Source: Dyella tabacisoli (lineage in GTDB: Bacteria; Pseudomonadota; Gammaproteobacteria; Xanthomonadales; Rhodanobacteraceae). From it: a stretch of DNA of 64,000 nucleotides. The notes beneath the pieces are model-generated. The model had not been told where the DNA came from. It worked only from the letters and a program-made list of their open reading frames with translations, and made no database searches. Shown here piece after piece: positions 56,847-64,000 of the stretch. The stretch is from contig NZ_KZ857177.1 in NCBI RefSeq assembly GCF_003350925.1, positions 256,689 to 320,688 of the forward strand, in the 5' to 3' direction. Within the stretch, counting starts at the first letter, position 1; each line of letters starts with the position of its first letter. Position numbers and translations under genes: made by a program.

Positions 56847-56889
56847 AGCCGGGAAAGGAGTATCGCAAAGCCGATCTCGATTCCCGGCT
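56847..56889 (+). other. Inverted repeat in the guaB-guaA gap
   Basis: AGCCGGGAA (56847-56855) and TTCCCGGCT (56881-56889) form a 9-bp stem with a 25-nt loop. C-rich runs such as CCATTCCCCCATC follow at 56938-56955, resembling dispersed repeats of Xanthomonadales. No T-tract follows, so it is not a classic terminator. Confidence 0.5.
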
Positions 56890-56973
56890 TCAGTCGTATA
56901 GCCGCATCCACTTTTTGAAATCGACGCGGAGTGGTTTTCCATTCCCCCATCTCCATTCCCGATGCCCAGCCCC

Positions 56974-58557
56974 ATGACCCAAATCCATAGCGACAAAATC
57001 CTCATACTCGATTTCGGCGCTCAGTACACCCAACTGATTGCCCGGCGTATTCGCGAATTGGGCGTGTACTGCGAGATCTGGGCCTGGGATCACGAGCCGA
57101 CCGAAATTCTGGCCTATGGCGCCAAGGGCATTATTCTTTCCGGCGGTCCTGAATCGACCACCCTGGAAGACGCGCCGAAAGCGCCGCAGGAGGTGTTCGA
57201 TGCCGGTTTGCCGATACTCGGTATCTGCTACGGCATGCAGACCCTTGCTGCACAGCTCGGTGGCGCCACCGAGGCGGCCGACGCGCGTGAATTCGGCCAT
57301 GCCAAGGTCGATATCGTGGCATCGGATCGCCTGTTTGCGGGTCTTAGCGATCATCCGGGTTCGGCTCAGGCGTTAGACGTCTGGATGAGTCATGGCGATC
57401 ATGTCTCTGTCGCGCCGCCAGGCTTTATCGTCACCGGTCGCACCGACCGCGTGCCGGTGGCGACGATGGCCAATGAAGACAAGCGCTGGTATGGCGTGCA
57501 ATTCCACCCCGAGGTGACCCACACCAAGCAGGGCGGGGCTTTGCTCAAGCGCTTTGTCACCGAGATTTGCGGCTGCCGCACGCTGTGGACGGCCGCCAAT
57601 ATCATCGAAGACCAGATCGAGCGCGTGCGTGCTCAGGTCGGCAACGATCAAGTGTTGCTTGGCCTCTCTGGCGGCGTCGACTCCTCGGTCGTGGCGGCGC
57701 TGCTGCATCGGGCCATCGGCGACAAGCTGACCTGCGTATTCGTCGATACCGGCTTGTTGCGTTGGAAAGAGGGCGATCAGGTGATGGCCACCATGGCCGA
57801 GCATATGGGCGTGAAGGTGATTCGCGTGAATGCCGCCGATCGCTATTTCAGCGCGCTGGCCGGGCATTCCGATCCCGAGGCCAAACGCAAAATCATCGGC
57901 CGCTTGTTTGTGGAAATCTTCGACGAAGAATCGTCCAAGCTCACCACGGCCAGTGGCGGTCAAGTGAAGTGGTTGGCACAAGGCACTATCTATCCCGATG
58001 TGATCGAGTCGGCTGGCAGCAAGACCGGCAAGGCTCACGTCATCAAGAGCCATCACAACGTCGGTGGCCTGCCTGAGCATATGAAACTCAAGCTGGTCGA
58101 GCCGTTGCGCGAACTGTTCAAAGACGAAGTGCGCCGCATCGGCGTCGAGCTGGGACTGCCTCGCGAAATGGTTTACCGCCATCCATTCCCCGGTCCGGGC
58201 CTGGGCGTGCGCATCTTGGGCGAAGTGAAGCCCGAATACGCCGAGCTACTGGCGCGGGCCGATGCGATCTTTATGGAGGAGCTGCGTCTTTGGGATCTCT
58301 ACGACAAGACCAGCCAGGCATTCGCAGTGTTTCTGCCGGTGAAATCGGTGGGTGTGGTCGGTGACGCTCGTGCCTATGAGTGGGTCATCGCCTTGCGCGC
58401 GGTGGAAACCATCGACTTCATGACCGCGCACTGGGTGCATCTGCCTTACGATTTCCTCGGCAAAGTCTCCAATCGCATCATCAACGAATTGCGCGGCGTT
58501 TCCCGCGTGGTTTATGACATCAGCGGCAAGCCACCCGCGACGATCGAGTGGGAGTAA
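56974..58557 (+). CDS. guaA: GMP synthase (glutamine-hydrolysing)
   Basis: GuaA aminates XMP to GMP. The 527-residue product has a class I amidotransferase domain: [15 protein letters not shown], the nucleophile Cys in [10 protein letters not shown] and the His/Glu pair in QFHPEVTH. Next come the PP-loop ATP pyrophosphatase domain, with [17 protein letters not shown], and the dimerisation domain ending in PATIEWE. The ATG at 56974 aligns with the E. coli start; 56962 is an alternative, and neither has a good ribosome site. The 3' end is intact and forms the insertion site of the island that follows. Confidence 0.97.
   Translation: MTQIHSDKILILDFGAQYTQLIARRIRELGVYCEIWAWDHEPTEILAYGAKGIILSGGPESTTLEDAPKAPQEVFDAGLPILGICYGMQTLAAQLGGATEAADAREFGHAKVDIVASDRLFAGLSDHPGSAQALDVWMSHGDHVSVAPPGFIVTGRTDRVPVATMANEDKRWYGVQFHPEVTHTKQGGALLKRFVTEICGCRTLWTAANIIEDQIERVRAQVGNDQVLLGLSGGVDSSVVAALLHRAIGDKLTCVFVDTGLLRWKEGDQVMATMAEHMGVKVIRVNAADRYFSALAGHSDPEAKRKIIGRLFVEIFDEESSKLTTASGGQVKWLAQGTIYPDVIESAGSKTGKAHVIKSHHNVGGLPEHMKLKLVEPLRELFKDEVRRIGVELGLPREMVYRHPFPGPGLGVRILGEVKPEYAELLARADAIFMEELRLWDLYDKTSQAFAVFLPVKSVGVVGDARAYEWVIALRAVETIDFMTAHWVHLPYDFLGKVSNRIINELRGVSRVVYDISGKPPATIEWE
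58535..58557. other. Candidate left attachment site at the guaA 3' end
   Basis: The last bases of guaA (GCGACGATCGAGTGGGAGTA) are the kind of conserved 3' end used as attB by guaA-specific tyrosine integrases. The integrase gene starts 328 nt downstream in the same direction. The matching attR would lie beyond the window, so this is inferred from gene order and known guaA hotspots. Confidence 0.45.
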
Positions 58558-58884
58558 GGGTGAGTTATTTTCCTATATAAATCATCAACTTAGAATGATG
58601 CTCAAAGAATAGTTGATTGGAGCGTAGCTACTTTAAGTTGTTGATTTTGAAGATCGTCGTGAATGAGTTCCCGCTTTTTAGCGCCCCCAGGCGGAGAATT
58701 TGACGGTAAAACTGACGGGACGTGTGAGCTCCTTTGGCTAGGCTCGACTGTTGTCGACATGGCAATACCGTCCGTGACGGTAGTGATTGATCTCAGAAAC
58801 ATAGGTTTCATGCGGGTTCGCGGAGATATGTAGACCTCTTGGTAGGTGACGGCAATCGGCCGTCTCTACTAGGAGACCTGTTAC
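58558..58884. other. AT-rich gap between guaA and the integrase gene, with repeats
   Basis: No gene of confidence is seen. The first 90 bases are AT-rich, unlike the chromosome to the left. An inverted repeat AATCATCAACTT (58580-58591) / AAGTTGTTGATT (58635-58646; one mismatch) encloses a further copy of AGTTGATT at 58611-58618. A second palindrome TACCGTC-CGT-GACGGTA lies at 58766-58782. These could be arm-type integrase or excisionase sites and an operator near the integrase promoter. Confidence 0.5.
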
Positions 58885-60141
58885 ATGCTTACGGACCTTG
58901 CCTTACGGAACCTCAAACCACGCGCCGCCCTTTACAAAGTTGCAGACCGCGACGGCATGTACGCGGCTATTTCTCCGTCAGGAGCTATTTCCTTTCGCTA
59001 CGACTATCGCCTCAATGGCCGACGCGAGACGTTGACCATTGGCCGCTATGGTTTCGATGGCATCTCTCTCGCTGCTGCTCGGGAAAAGCTCCGGAATGCC
59101 AGGCGGTTGGTAGGTGAGGGCATCTCGCCAGCGCTACAGAAGCAGCGGGAGAAAGCTCGCGGGCCTGAGACCCAGACGTTCAGCGATCATGCGAATCGAT
59201 GGCTTTATGGGGCCACGATGGCTGAGTCGACGCGCTCGATGCGCAAGAGCGTATTGGATCGCGACATCCTGCCGGCTTTCGAAAAACGCCTTTTGAGCGA
59301 GATACACGGAGAGGATCTACGTTCACTGTGTATGCGGGTAAAAGCGCGAGGTGCTCCAGCGACCGCCGTTCAAATTCGCGACATTGTGAAGCAGATCTAT
59401 GGCTACGCGAATACACATGGGGAGAAGGTAGCAAACCCTGCTGATAGCGTGGGTGCGGCGTCCATTGCGACGTTCGTGCCGAAGGATCGTGCCTTGTCGC
59501 CGCTAGAAATTCGCCTGATGTCCATTCAATTGGACTCTGTGGCCACTTATCCGACGATCCGGCTGGCACTACGCCTGATCCTGCTGACGATGGTGCGCAA
59601 GAGCGAACTGATTCAAGCCACTTGGGATGAGGTCGATTTCGAGGCGGCGACCTGGACGATTCCGAAGCAGCGGATGAAGGGGCGAAAGCCCCATATGATC
59701 TATCTGTCGCGGCAAGTTCTCGATATCTTCGTTGCGCTCAATATCTGTGCGGCGGGCTCAAAGTTCGTGTTGCCATCGCGCTACAACGCCGATCGCTGCA
59801 TGTCGAATGCGACCTTGAACCGGGTCACACAGCTTGTGGTGGAGCGAGCCAAAATCGCGGGCTTAGCTCTAGAACCGTTCACCGTCCATGATCTGCGCCG
59901 CACCGGATCAACGCTGCTGAACGAAGTGGGCTTCAACCGGGACTGGATCGAAAAGTGCCTGGCTCATGAAGAAGGGCGCTCCTCGTGTTCGATCTACAAC
60001 AAAGCCGAGTATGCCGAGCAACGACGCCACATGCTGCAAGAATGGGCAGACATGGTTGATGTTTGGATCAACGAGCAAACCTACGTGCCGAAGCTTATGC
60101 CGGAGAACGTGGTGCTACCGGTGCTGCGTGTGACCGTGTGA
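58885..60141 (+). CDS. Tyrosine-type site-specific integrase (P4/DUF4102 group)
   Basis: A 418-residue integrase. The N-terminal DUF4102 arm-binding domain has ALRNLKPRAALYKVADRDGMY and LTIGRYGFDGISLAAAREKL. The core-binding SAM-like region (about 100-190) follows. The catalytic domain has Arg238 in TMVRKSEL, HDLR (His335 to Arg338), His361 in CLAHEEG and the nucleophile Tyr371 (or Tyr376) in SIYNKAEYAEQRRHM. All catalytic residues seem present, so it may be active. The ATG has AGGAGA upstream. Being next to the 3' end of guaA, it probably recombines there. Confidence 0.93.
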   Translation: MLTDLALRNLKPRAALYKVADRDGMYAAISPSGAISFRYDYRLNGRRETLTIGRYGFDGISLAAAREKLRNARRLVGEGISPALQKQREKARGPETQTFSDHANRWLYGATMAESTRSMRKSVLDRDILPAFEKRLLSEIHGEDLRSLCMRVKARGAPATAVQIRDIVKQIYGYANTHGEKVANPADSVGAASIATFVPKDRALSPLEIRLMSIQLDSVATYPTIRLALRLILLTMVRKSELIQATWDEVDFEAATWTIPKQRMKGRKPHMIYLSRQVLDIFVALNICAAGSKFVLPSRYNADRCMSNATLNRVTQLVVERAKIAGLALEPFTVHDLRRTGSTLLNEVGFNRDWIEKCLAHEEGRSSCSIYNKAEYAEQRRHMLQEWADMVDVWINEQTYVPKLMPENVVLPVLRVTV

Positions 60142-60216
60142 GAGGGGGATAGCGTGAAGATCCCAGGGCGCGTGGTACTGGCGATGGAAGGCGAATGGTT
60201 TATATTTTCAACAAAA

Positions 60217-60235
60217 AGATCACTTAAAGTGATCT
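60217..60235. promoter_or_regulatory. Palindromic operator candidate upstream of the AbiE pair
   Basis: AGATCACTT A AAGTGATCT is a perfect 9-bp inverted repeat around one base, inside an AT-rich promoter-like stretch (TATATTTT upstream) and 65 nt before the AbiEi ATG. AbiEi antitoxins are known to repress their own operon by binding inverted repeats, so this is a likely operator. Confidence 0.6.
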
Positions 60236-60299
60236 AATTCTTCATTTATCAAACCGTTGAGTCTTGGCAGAAGTTCGAGAAAGTTATATTTTGAGCACT

Positions 60300-61121
60300 A
60301 TGGGTGACCAAAATTCAGGGAAATTAAACCGTCTGCTAGCTGAGCTAGGTGATACGCGCTTGGTGTCCAGTCGCTGGCTACGGGCGCATGGCTATTCCAA
60401 TAGCCTCGTCGCGCGCTATGTGGGCAGCGGCTGGCTCGTGTCGCCGTCTCGTGGCGTGTACATGCGCCAGGGCGGGCGCCTGCAGTGGAATGGGGTGGTG
60501 CGCAGCCTGCAGGCCGGGGAGGGGATGCCGCTCCATGTGGGGGGGCGATTCGCGCTGACCTTGCAGGGACACGAGCATTACCTGCGCTTGGGCGACGCCG
60601 GGACAATCACGCTCTATGGGGCGGAGCGGCCGCCAGGCTGGGTGAGCAAGCTACCGTTGCAGGAGCGCTTTGCGTTCCTGGGCAAGGGGCCATTCGATCT
60701 GCCTGCCATGCCGTTCACGGCCGAGGTGTCGGAGTCCGCGCTGTCTGGGCAGGGGCTGGCGTGGTATCAGGTCGGCCCCGGCACCGATGCGCTGGTGTGC
60801 TCGACCCCGGAGCGGGCCATGCTGGAGCTGTGCGACGGCGTGTCGGACGCGGCGTTGGTCTACGAGGCCGACGCGCTGATGCAGGCCATGACCACATTGC
60901 GCCCGCAGCGCGTCGGCCTGCTGCTGCGCCACTGCCGCAGCATCAAGGCGAAGCGGCTGTTCCTGGCGCTGGCCGATCGCCATCGGCATGCGTGGCTGGC
61001 GCACGTGCCGCTGGAGGACGTCGATCTGGGCCGGGGCAAGCGCGCGCTCGTGCCTGGCGGTCGCCTGCATCCGACCTACCAGATCACCTTGCCAGGAGAC
61101 CTCGATGAGCACCTGGTTTGA
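60300..61121 (+). CDS. AbiEi-type antitoxin of a type IV toxin-antitoxin system
   Basis: A 273-residue AbiEi-like antitoxin. An N-terminal winged-HTH region (about residues 8-70) reads KLNRLLAELGDTRLVSSRWLRAHGYSNSLVARYVGSGWL and GVYMRQGG, the AbiEi_3_N form. A larger C-terminal domain with STPERAMLELCDGV and FLALADRHRHAWLAH follows. In type IV systems AbiEi represses the operon and cancels toxin action without direct contact. The ATG at 60300 is chosen over a TTG at 60264; no strong ribosome site is seen. The 3' end overlaps the toxin gene by 17 nt. Confidence 0.86.
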   Translation: MGDQNSGKLNRLLAELGDTRLVSSRWLRAHGYSNSLVARYVGSGWLVSPSRGVYMRQGGRLQWNGVVRSLQAGEGMPLHVGGRFALTLQGHEHYLRLGDAGTITLYGAERPPGWVSKLPLQERFAFLGKGPFDLPAMPFTAEVSESALSGQGLAWYQVGPGTDALVCSTPERAMLELCDGVSDAALVYEADALMQAMTTLRPQRVGLLLRHCRSIKAKRLFLALADRHRHAWLAHVPLEDVDLGRGKRALVPGGRLHPTYQITLPGDLDEHLV

Positions 61122-62055
61122 CCATTGGGATCGGCGCTACGTCGACCGGGTGCGGTTGCTGGTCGAGATCCTGCCGGTGCTCGCGCAGGAGCCACGTTTC
61201 GCGCTCAAGGGCGGCACGGCCATCAATCTGTTCGAGCACGATCTGCCACGTCTGTCCGTGGACATCGATTTGGCTTGGCTGCCGGTGCACGACTATGCCG
61301 AGGATGCGAGGCTGATTGCTGAAGCCCTTGGGCGATTGGCCGATGTGCTGCGCGCCCGTCCGTTGCAACTGCAGGTCCAGACTTCGGCAGGCGAAGGTGC
61401 AGGAACGGTCACTCGGCTGGTGGCTAGCCGCGGCCGCGCGCGCGTGCAGATCGAGACGACGCCGGTAATGCGCGGCACCGTGCATCCGGTGCGTCGCATG
61501 GTAGTGCGCCCCAAGGTAGAGGAGGCATTCGGCTTCGCCGAAGTGCAGGTGATGGACTTCGCCGACCTATATGCCGGCAAGATCGCGGCGGCACTGTCGC
61601 GGCAGCATCCGCGCGATCTCTTTGATGTGGGTCTATTGCTGCAGGACGAGCGGGCGGACGAAGCGCTCTGGCGCACCTTCCTCGTATACCTGACGTGCAG
61701 CCCCAAACCAGCCTGGGAAATGTTGGCGCCCCGGATGCCAGCGGATTTCGAGGCCACCTTCGAGGCTCATTTTAAGGGCATGACGACCGAGCCCATTGAG
61801 GTCGGGGCCTTGCTGCAGAGTCGCGAGCGTTTGGTGTCGCGCGTGGCATCGTGGCTGGATGAGCCGTCGTGCGCGTTCCTGCGGTCCGTGGAGAGCGAGC
61901 AGCCGGACTTTGGCCTGATCGGGCTTGCGCATGCGGCGGAGTTGCCGGGTGTGCGGCGTAAGCTGCACAACCTTGCGCAGCGCACGGCAGGCAAGCGTGC
62001 GGCGGATCGCCAGGCGCTTGAAGAAACGCTGGCGCGGATCGCTGGTACCAGATGA
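61105..62055 (+). CDS. AbiEii/AbiGii-type nucleotidyltransferase toxin
   Basis: A 316-residue AbiEii/AbiGii toxin of the nucleotidyltransferase fold (DUF1814). The signature FALKGGTAINLFEHDLPRLS followed by VDIDLAWLP gives the GG and the two catalytic Asp (D-x-D). VMDFADLYAGKIAAALSRQHPRDLFDV is the second conserved block. Toxins of this family stop growth, and some modify tRNA with nucleotides; the original AbiE causes phage abortive infection. The ATG at 61105 has CAGGAGA 7 nt upstream and overlaps the antitoxin gene, so translation is coupled. Confidence 0.9.
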   Translation: MSTWFDHWDRRYVDRVRLLVEILPVLAQEPRFALKGGTAINLFEHDLPRLSVDIDLAWLPVHDYAEDARLIAEALGRLADVLRARPLQLQVQTSAGEGAGTVTRLVASRGRARVQIETTPVMRGTVHPVRRMVVRPKVEEAFGFAEVQVMDFADLYAGKIAAALSRQHPRDLFDVGLLLQDERADEALWRTFLVYLTCSPKPAWEMLAPRMPADFEATFEAHFKGMTTEPIEVGALLQSRERLVSRVASWLDEPSCAFLRSVESEQPDFGLIGLAHAAELPGVRRKLHNLAQRTAGKRAADRQALEETLARIAGTR

Positions 62056-62196
62056 CGAGTGAGATCGGCGCGATGGTTCATGATTTTATATTGGCCTATG
62101 GGTTAGGCAAACGCATGGATTGCACGATGATGCTCTGTGCCGACAGGCAGACAGCGCGTGCACCGTCGCCCTGGTGGGCTGGGAACGGAGCCGATC

Positions 62197-64000
62197 ATGA
62201 ATGACAACGATACGGGCACAGCGCCGATAGAAATCGACAAAGTTCGCGCATCCAAGGCGGGCCATGCCTTTCATGAAGCTTGGGCCGCGCGTACCGCTCT
62301 TGAGCTCTTGCCGCCGTCGACCGACCTTACCGCGATCACGCTCGAGGGATTCGATGAACGAGACGAGCAGAGCTTGGGAACCGGTGCGGTCGAGATTGCC
62401 GATCTCGTTCGGTACCACGGTGCCACCGATGTTGCTCAAGCGCATCGAGTCTCGGTCGTTCAGTTCAAGTACTCGATCGCAAGCGCCGACACGGCCGTTC
62501 GAGCGGTGGACCTTGCATCCACGCTTGCCAAATTTGCCGTGACCGATGCCGAGCTTCGGGCGACGCATGGCGACGATCATGTTCTCGCCGTGGTGCGCTA
62601 TGAGTTTGCGACGAACAGGCCCATCCACCAGAACCTTGGGAAGGCGATCACCGCGGTTATCGCGGGCACGCAAGAAGCCGGTGATGTAGCCCGTCAAGCC
62701 GGCCAGATCGCAGAAGCGCTGAAAGACTATCCCCATCCCTTTTCTGATCTGCTGCGACGATTGGAATTGGTCGGCAGCAAGGGGAGCTTGACCGAGGCGG
62801 AGCGAGCGATTTCAACCATCCTCGCCGCATGGAGCGAACCAGGGGATCCGGATGCGGAGAAACGCCTGCTCAAGTTGCGGAATCTCATCAGGATCAAGGC
62901 CGGTCCTGGTAGCGAGACGGACAAACGCATTGATCGCGTAGCGGTTTTGGCTGAGCTGGAAGTGGAGCATGAGGACCGCCTATATCCCACGCCGGACGCG
63001 TTCCCCGAGGTTGAGGTCGTCATTCAGCGCGACGCGCTCGACGACCTTGCAATCCTCGCCCGTGAAGCGGGTCTTCCTCTCATCGTCCACGCCGCAGGAG
63101 GCATGGGTAAGACCGTTTTGATGCAAGGCCTCGCGGATCGATTGCAAGCCGATGGACCCGTGGTGCTCTTCGATGGCTTCGGCGCCGGTCGCTGGCGGGA
63201 TCCCGCCGACGGTCGGCACCTCCCGGAAAGGACACTTGTCCACCTTGCCAATCTCATGGCCGGGCAAGGACTGTGCGACATTCTGTTGCCTCTGGCGGAT
63301 GTCACGGGCTTGCTAAGGGCATTCCGCCGACGGCTCGCGCAATCGGTGGAAACGGCTCGGCGAACTCGCGGCGATGCCTGTGTTTCACTGGTGCTCGATG
63401 CGATCGATCACGCCGGGCTTGCCGCGCGGGAAACGGTGACATCATCGTTCGCACACCTGCTCATGCGCAGCCTAAGCGTTGATCCCATCGATGGCGTTCG
63501 TGTCGTTGCATCGTGCCGGACTGAACGGCTCGCGCTGGCGACCGGCAATGCCTCACACCGTCTTTTTACTGTTCCACTGTTCACTGACGCGGAAGTACGT
63601 TCCCTCGTTGAACGACGCGTGCCGGATGCATCGGCCGACGAGATCGCCGCGCTGCTGACGCGGTCCGGTCGCAATCCGCGCTGTCTCGACAACCTGATTG
63701 CGACCGGACGGCCGTTTGATCCCGTGTCTTTCCCGGACGCCCCGGAAGAGCCGCACGATCTGCTCGACGCGTTGCTTCGCAAGCGTCTTGCCGACGCGCG
63801 CGAAACGGCACGCGCGCGTGGTGCTAGCGATGCGGACATTGACCTCCTGCTCACGGGCATCGCCTTGCTGGCGCCGCCCGTTCCCATTCAAGAGCTTGCT
63901 GCGGCTCACGGCTTGATCGCGGAGCAGGTGGAGAGCTTCGCGGCTGACCTCGCTCCCTTGCTTGAGCGAACGCCACACGGCCTGATGTTCCGCGATGAAC
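62197..64000 (+). CDS. Nuclease-like STAND/NACHT-type ATPase, 3' end outside window
   Basis: An open frame of at least 601 codons runs off the right edge. Residues about 15-100 look like a PD-(D/E)xK nuclease of the Cap4/DUF4297 kind: GHAFHEAWAARTALELL (Glu27), VEIADLVRY (Asp69) and VVQFKYS (Gln89-x-Lys91). A helical linker follows. The P-loop domain has AAGGMGKT (299-306), Walker B LVLDAID (398-404) and VVASCRTERL (Arg near 443), as in STAND ATPases. The ATG has CGGAG about 7 nt upstream. This architecture is like Avs-type antiviral ATPases with nuclease effectors. The C-terminal sensor is not visible; the nuclease call is an inference from a few residues. Confidence 0.75.
   Translation, partial: MNDNDTGTAPIEIDKVRASKAGHAFHEAWAARTALELLPPSTDLTAITLEGFDERDEQSLGTGAVEIADLVRYHGATDVAQAHRVSVVQFKYSIASADTAVRAVDLASTLAKFAVTDAELRATHGDDHVLAVVRYEFATNRPIHQNLGKAITAVIAGTQEAGDVARQAGQIAEALKDYPHPFSDLLRRLELVGSKGSLTEAERAISTILAAWSEPGDPDAEKRLLKLRNLIRIKAGPGSETDKRIDRVAVLAELEVEHEDRLYPTPDAFPEVEVVIQRDALDDLAILAREAGLPLIVHAAGGMGKTVLMQGLADRLQADGPVVLFDGFGAGRWRDPADGRHLPERTLVHLANLMAGQGLCDILLPLADVTGLLRAFRRRLAQSVETARRTRGDACVSLVLDAIDHAGLAARETVTSSFAHLLMRSLSVDPIDGVRVVASCRTERLALATGNASHRLFTVPLFTDAEVRSLVERRVPDASADEIAALLTRSGRNPRCLDNLIATGRPFDPVSFPDAPEEPHDLLDALLRKRLADARETARARGASDADIDLLLTGIALLAPPVPIQELAAAHGLIAEQVESFAADLAPLLERTPHGLMFRDE

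Larger units (their letters stand above)
58535..64000. mobile_element. Genomic island inserted at guaA (right end beyond window)
   Basis: The region begins at the guaA 3' end and carries a tyrosine integrase, an AbiE toxin-antitoxin pair and a nuclease-STAND gene that continues past base 64000. The integrase-next-to-guaA layout is the pattern of guaA-specific integrative elements. The cargo so far is defence-like, with no transfer genes yet. The right border is unknown. Confidence 0.75.

Noticed and set aside
58602-58811. 69-codon minus-strand frame between guaA and the integrase (possible excisionase)
   Set aside because: No HTH pattern and no good ribosome site; the region looks like attachment and regulatory DNA.
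62086-62736. 216-codon minus-strand frame at the start of the STAND gene
   Set aside because: The plus-strand frame is longer, continues past the window, has P-loop motifs and a ribosome site.

Overview
The window reads as a chromosomal segment of a gammaproteobacterium of the Xanthomonadales (Lysobacterales), most likely Rhodanobacteraceae (Dyella, Rhodanobacter, Frateuria or Luteibacter type). This is inferred from the high GC, the gene orders cmk-rpsA-ihfB-lapA-lapB and rlmN-pilW-rodZ-yfgM-bamB-der, a Xanthomonas-type carbohydrate TonB receptor locus, and scattered G/C-rich palindromic repeats. No rRNA, tRNA, IS element or CRISPR array was seen. The placement rests on pattern recognition, not on a database search.

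Layout. 1-8224: a housekeeping and envelope block (cmk end, rpsA, ihfB, lapA, lapB) runs into a surface-polysaccharide module: a WecA-type glycosyl-phosphate transferase, a WbpM/CapD-type nucleotide-sugar dehydratase and galU. 8485-17053: a giant bacterial alpha-2-macroglobulin with a thioester motif, followed by its usual partner pbpC. 17178-22210: an FAD amine oxidase, a CsaA-like tRNA-binding protein, an egtB-egtD ergothioneine pair (minus strand) and a 2OG-Fe(II) oxygenase. 22532-32198: a four-gene locus for mannose-rich glycans (TonB receptor, GH2 beta-mannosidase, GH125 and GH92 alpha-mannosidases, the last two with Tat-type signals), preceded by a good sigma-70 promoter and a leader of about 300 nt. 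32410-40882: accessory genes, including pirin, a DGPF/YciI protein paired with an ECF42 sigma factor, an AraC regulator, two SDR proteins (one without the catalytic Tyr), a UPF0126/TRIC membrane protein and a secreted cysteine-rich protein of unknown function.

41036-45492: a beta-oxidation operon (minus strand: PsrA-like TetR regulator, fadB-type multifunctional enzyme, thiolase) with two PsrA-type palindromes upstream of the regulator. 45652-58557: conserved housekeeping genes (ndk, rlmN, pilW, rodZ, yfgM, bamB, der, a MoeB/ThiF-rhodanese protein, a GNAT enzyme, folD, guaB, guaA). ispG and hisS, which often sit between rodZ and yfgM, are absent here.

58558-64000: the start of a genomic island inserted at the 3' end of guaA, a known integration hotspot. 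It begins with an AT-rich stretch with repeats, then a tyrosine integrase, an AbiE-type type IV toxin-antitoxin pair with a palindrome upstream, and the first 601 codons of a STAND-type P-loop ATPase. The N-terminus of this ATPase looks like a PD-(D/E)xK nuclease of the Cap4/DUF4297 kind. Integrase, AbiE and nuclease-STAND together suggest a phage-defence island that continues past the right edge. This is the most likely place in the window for an undescribed system.
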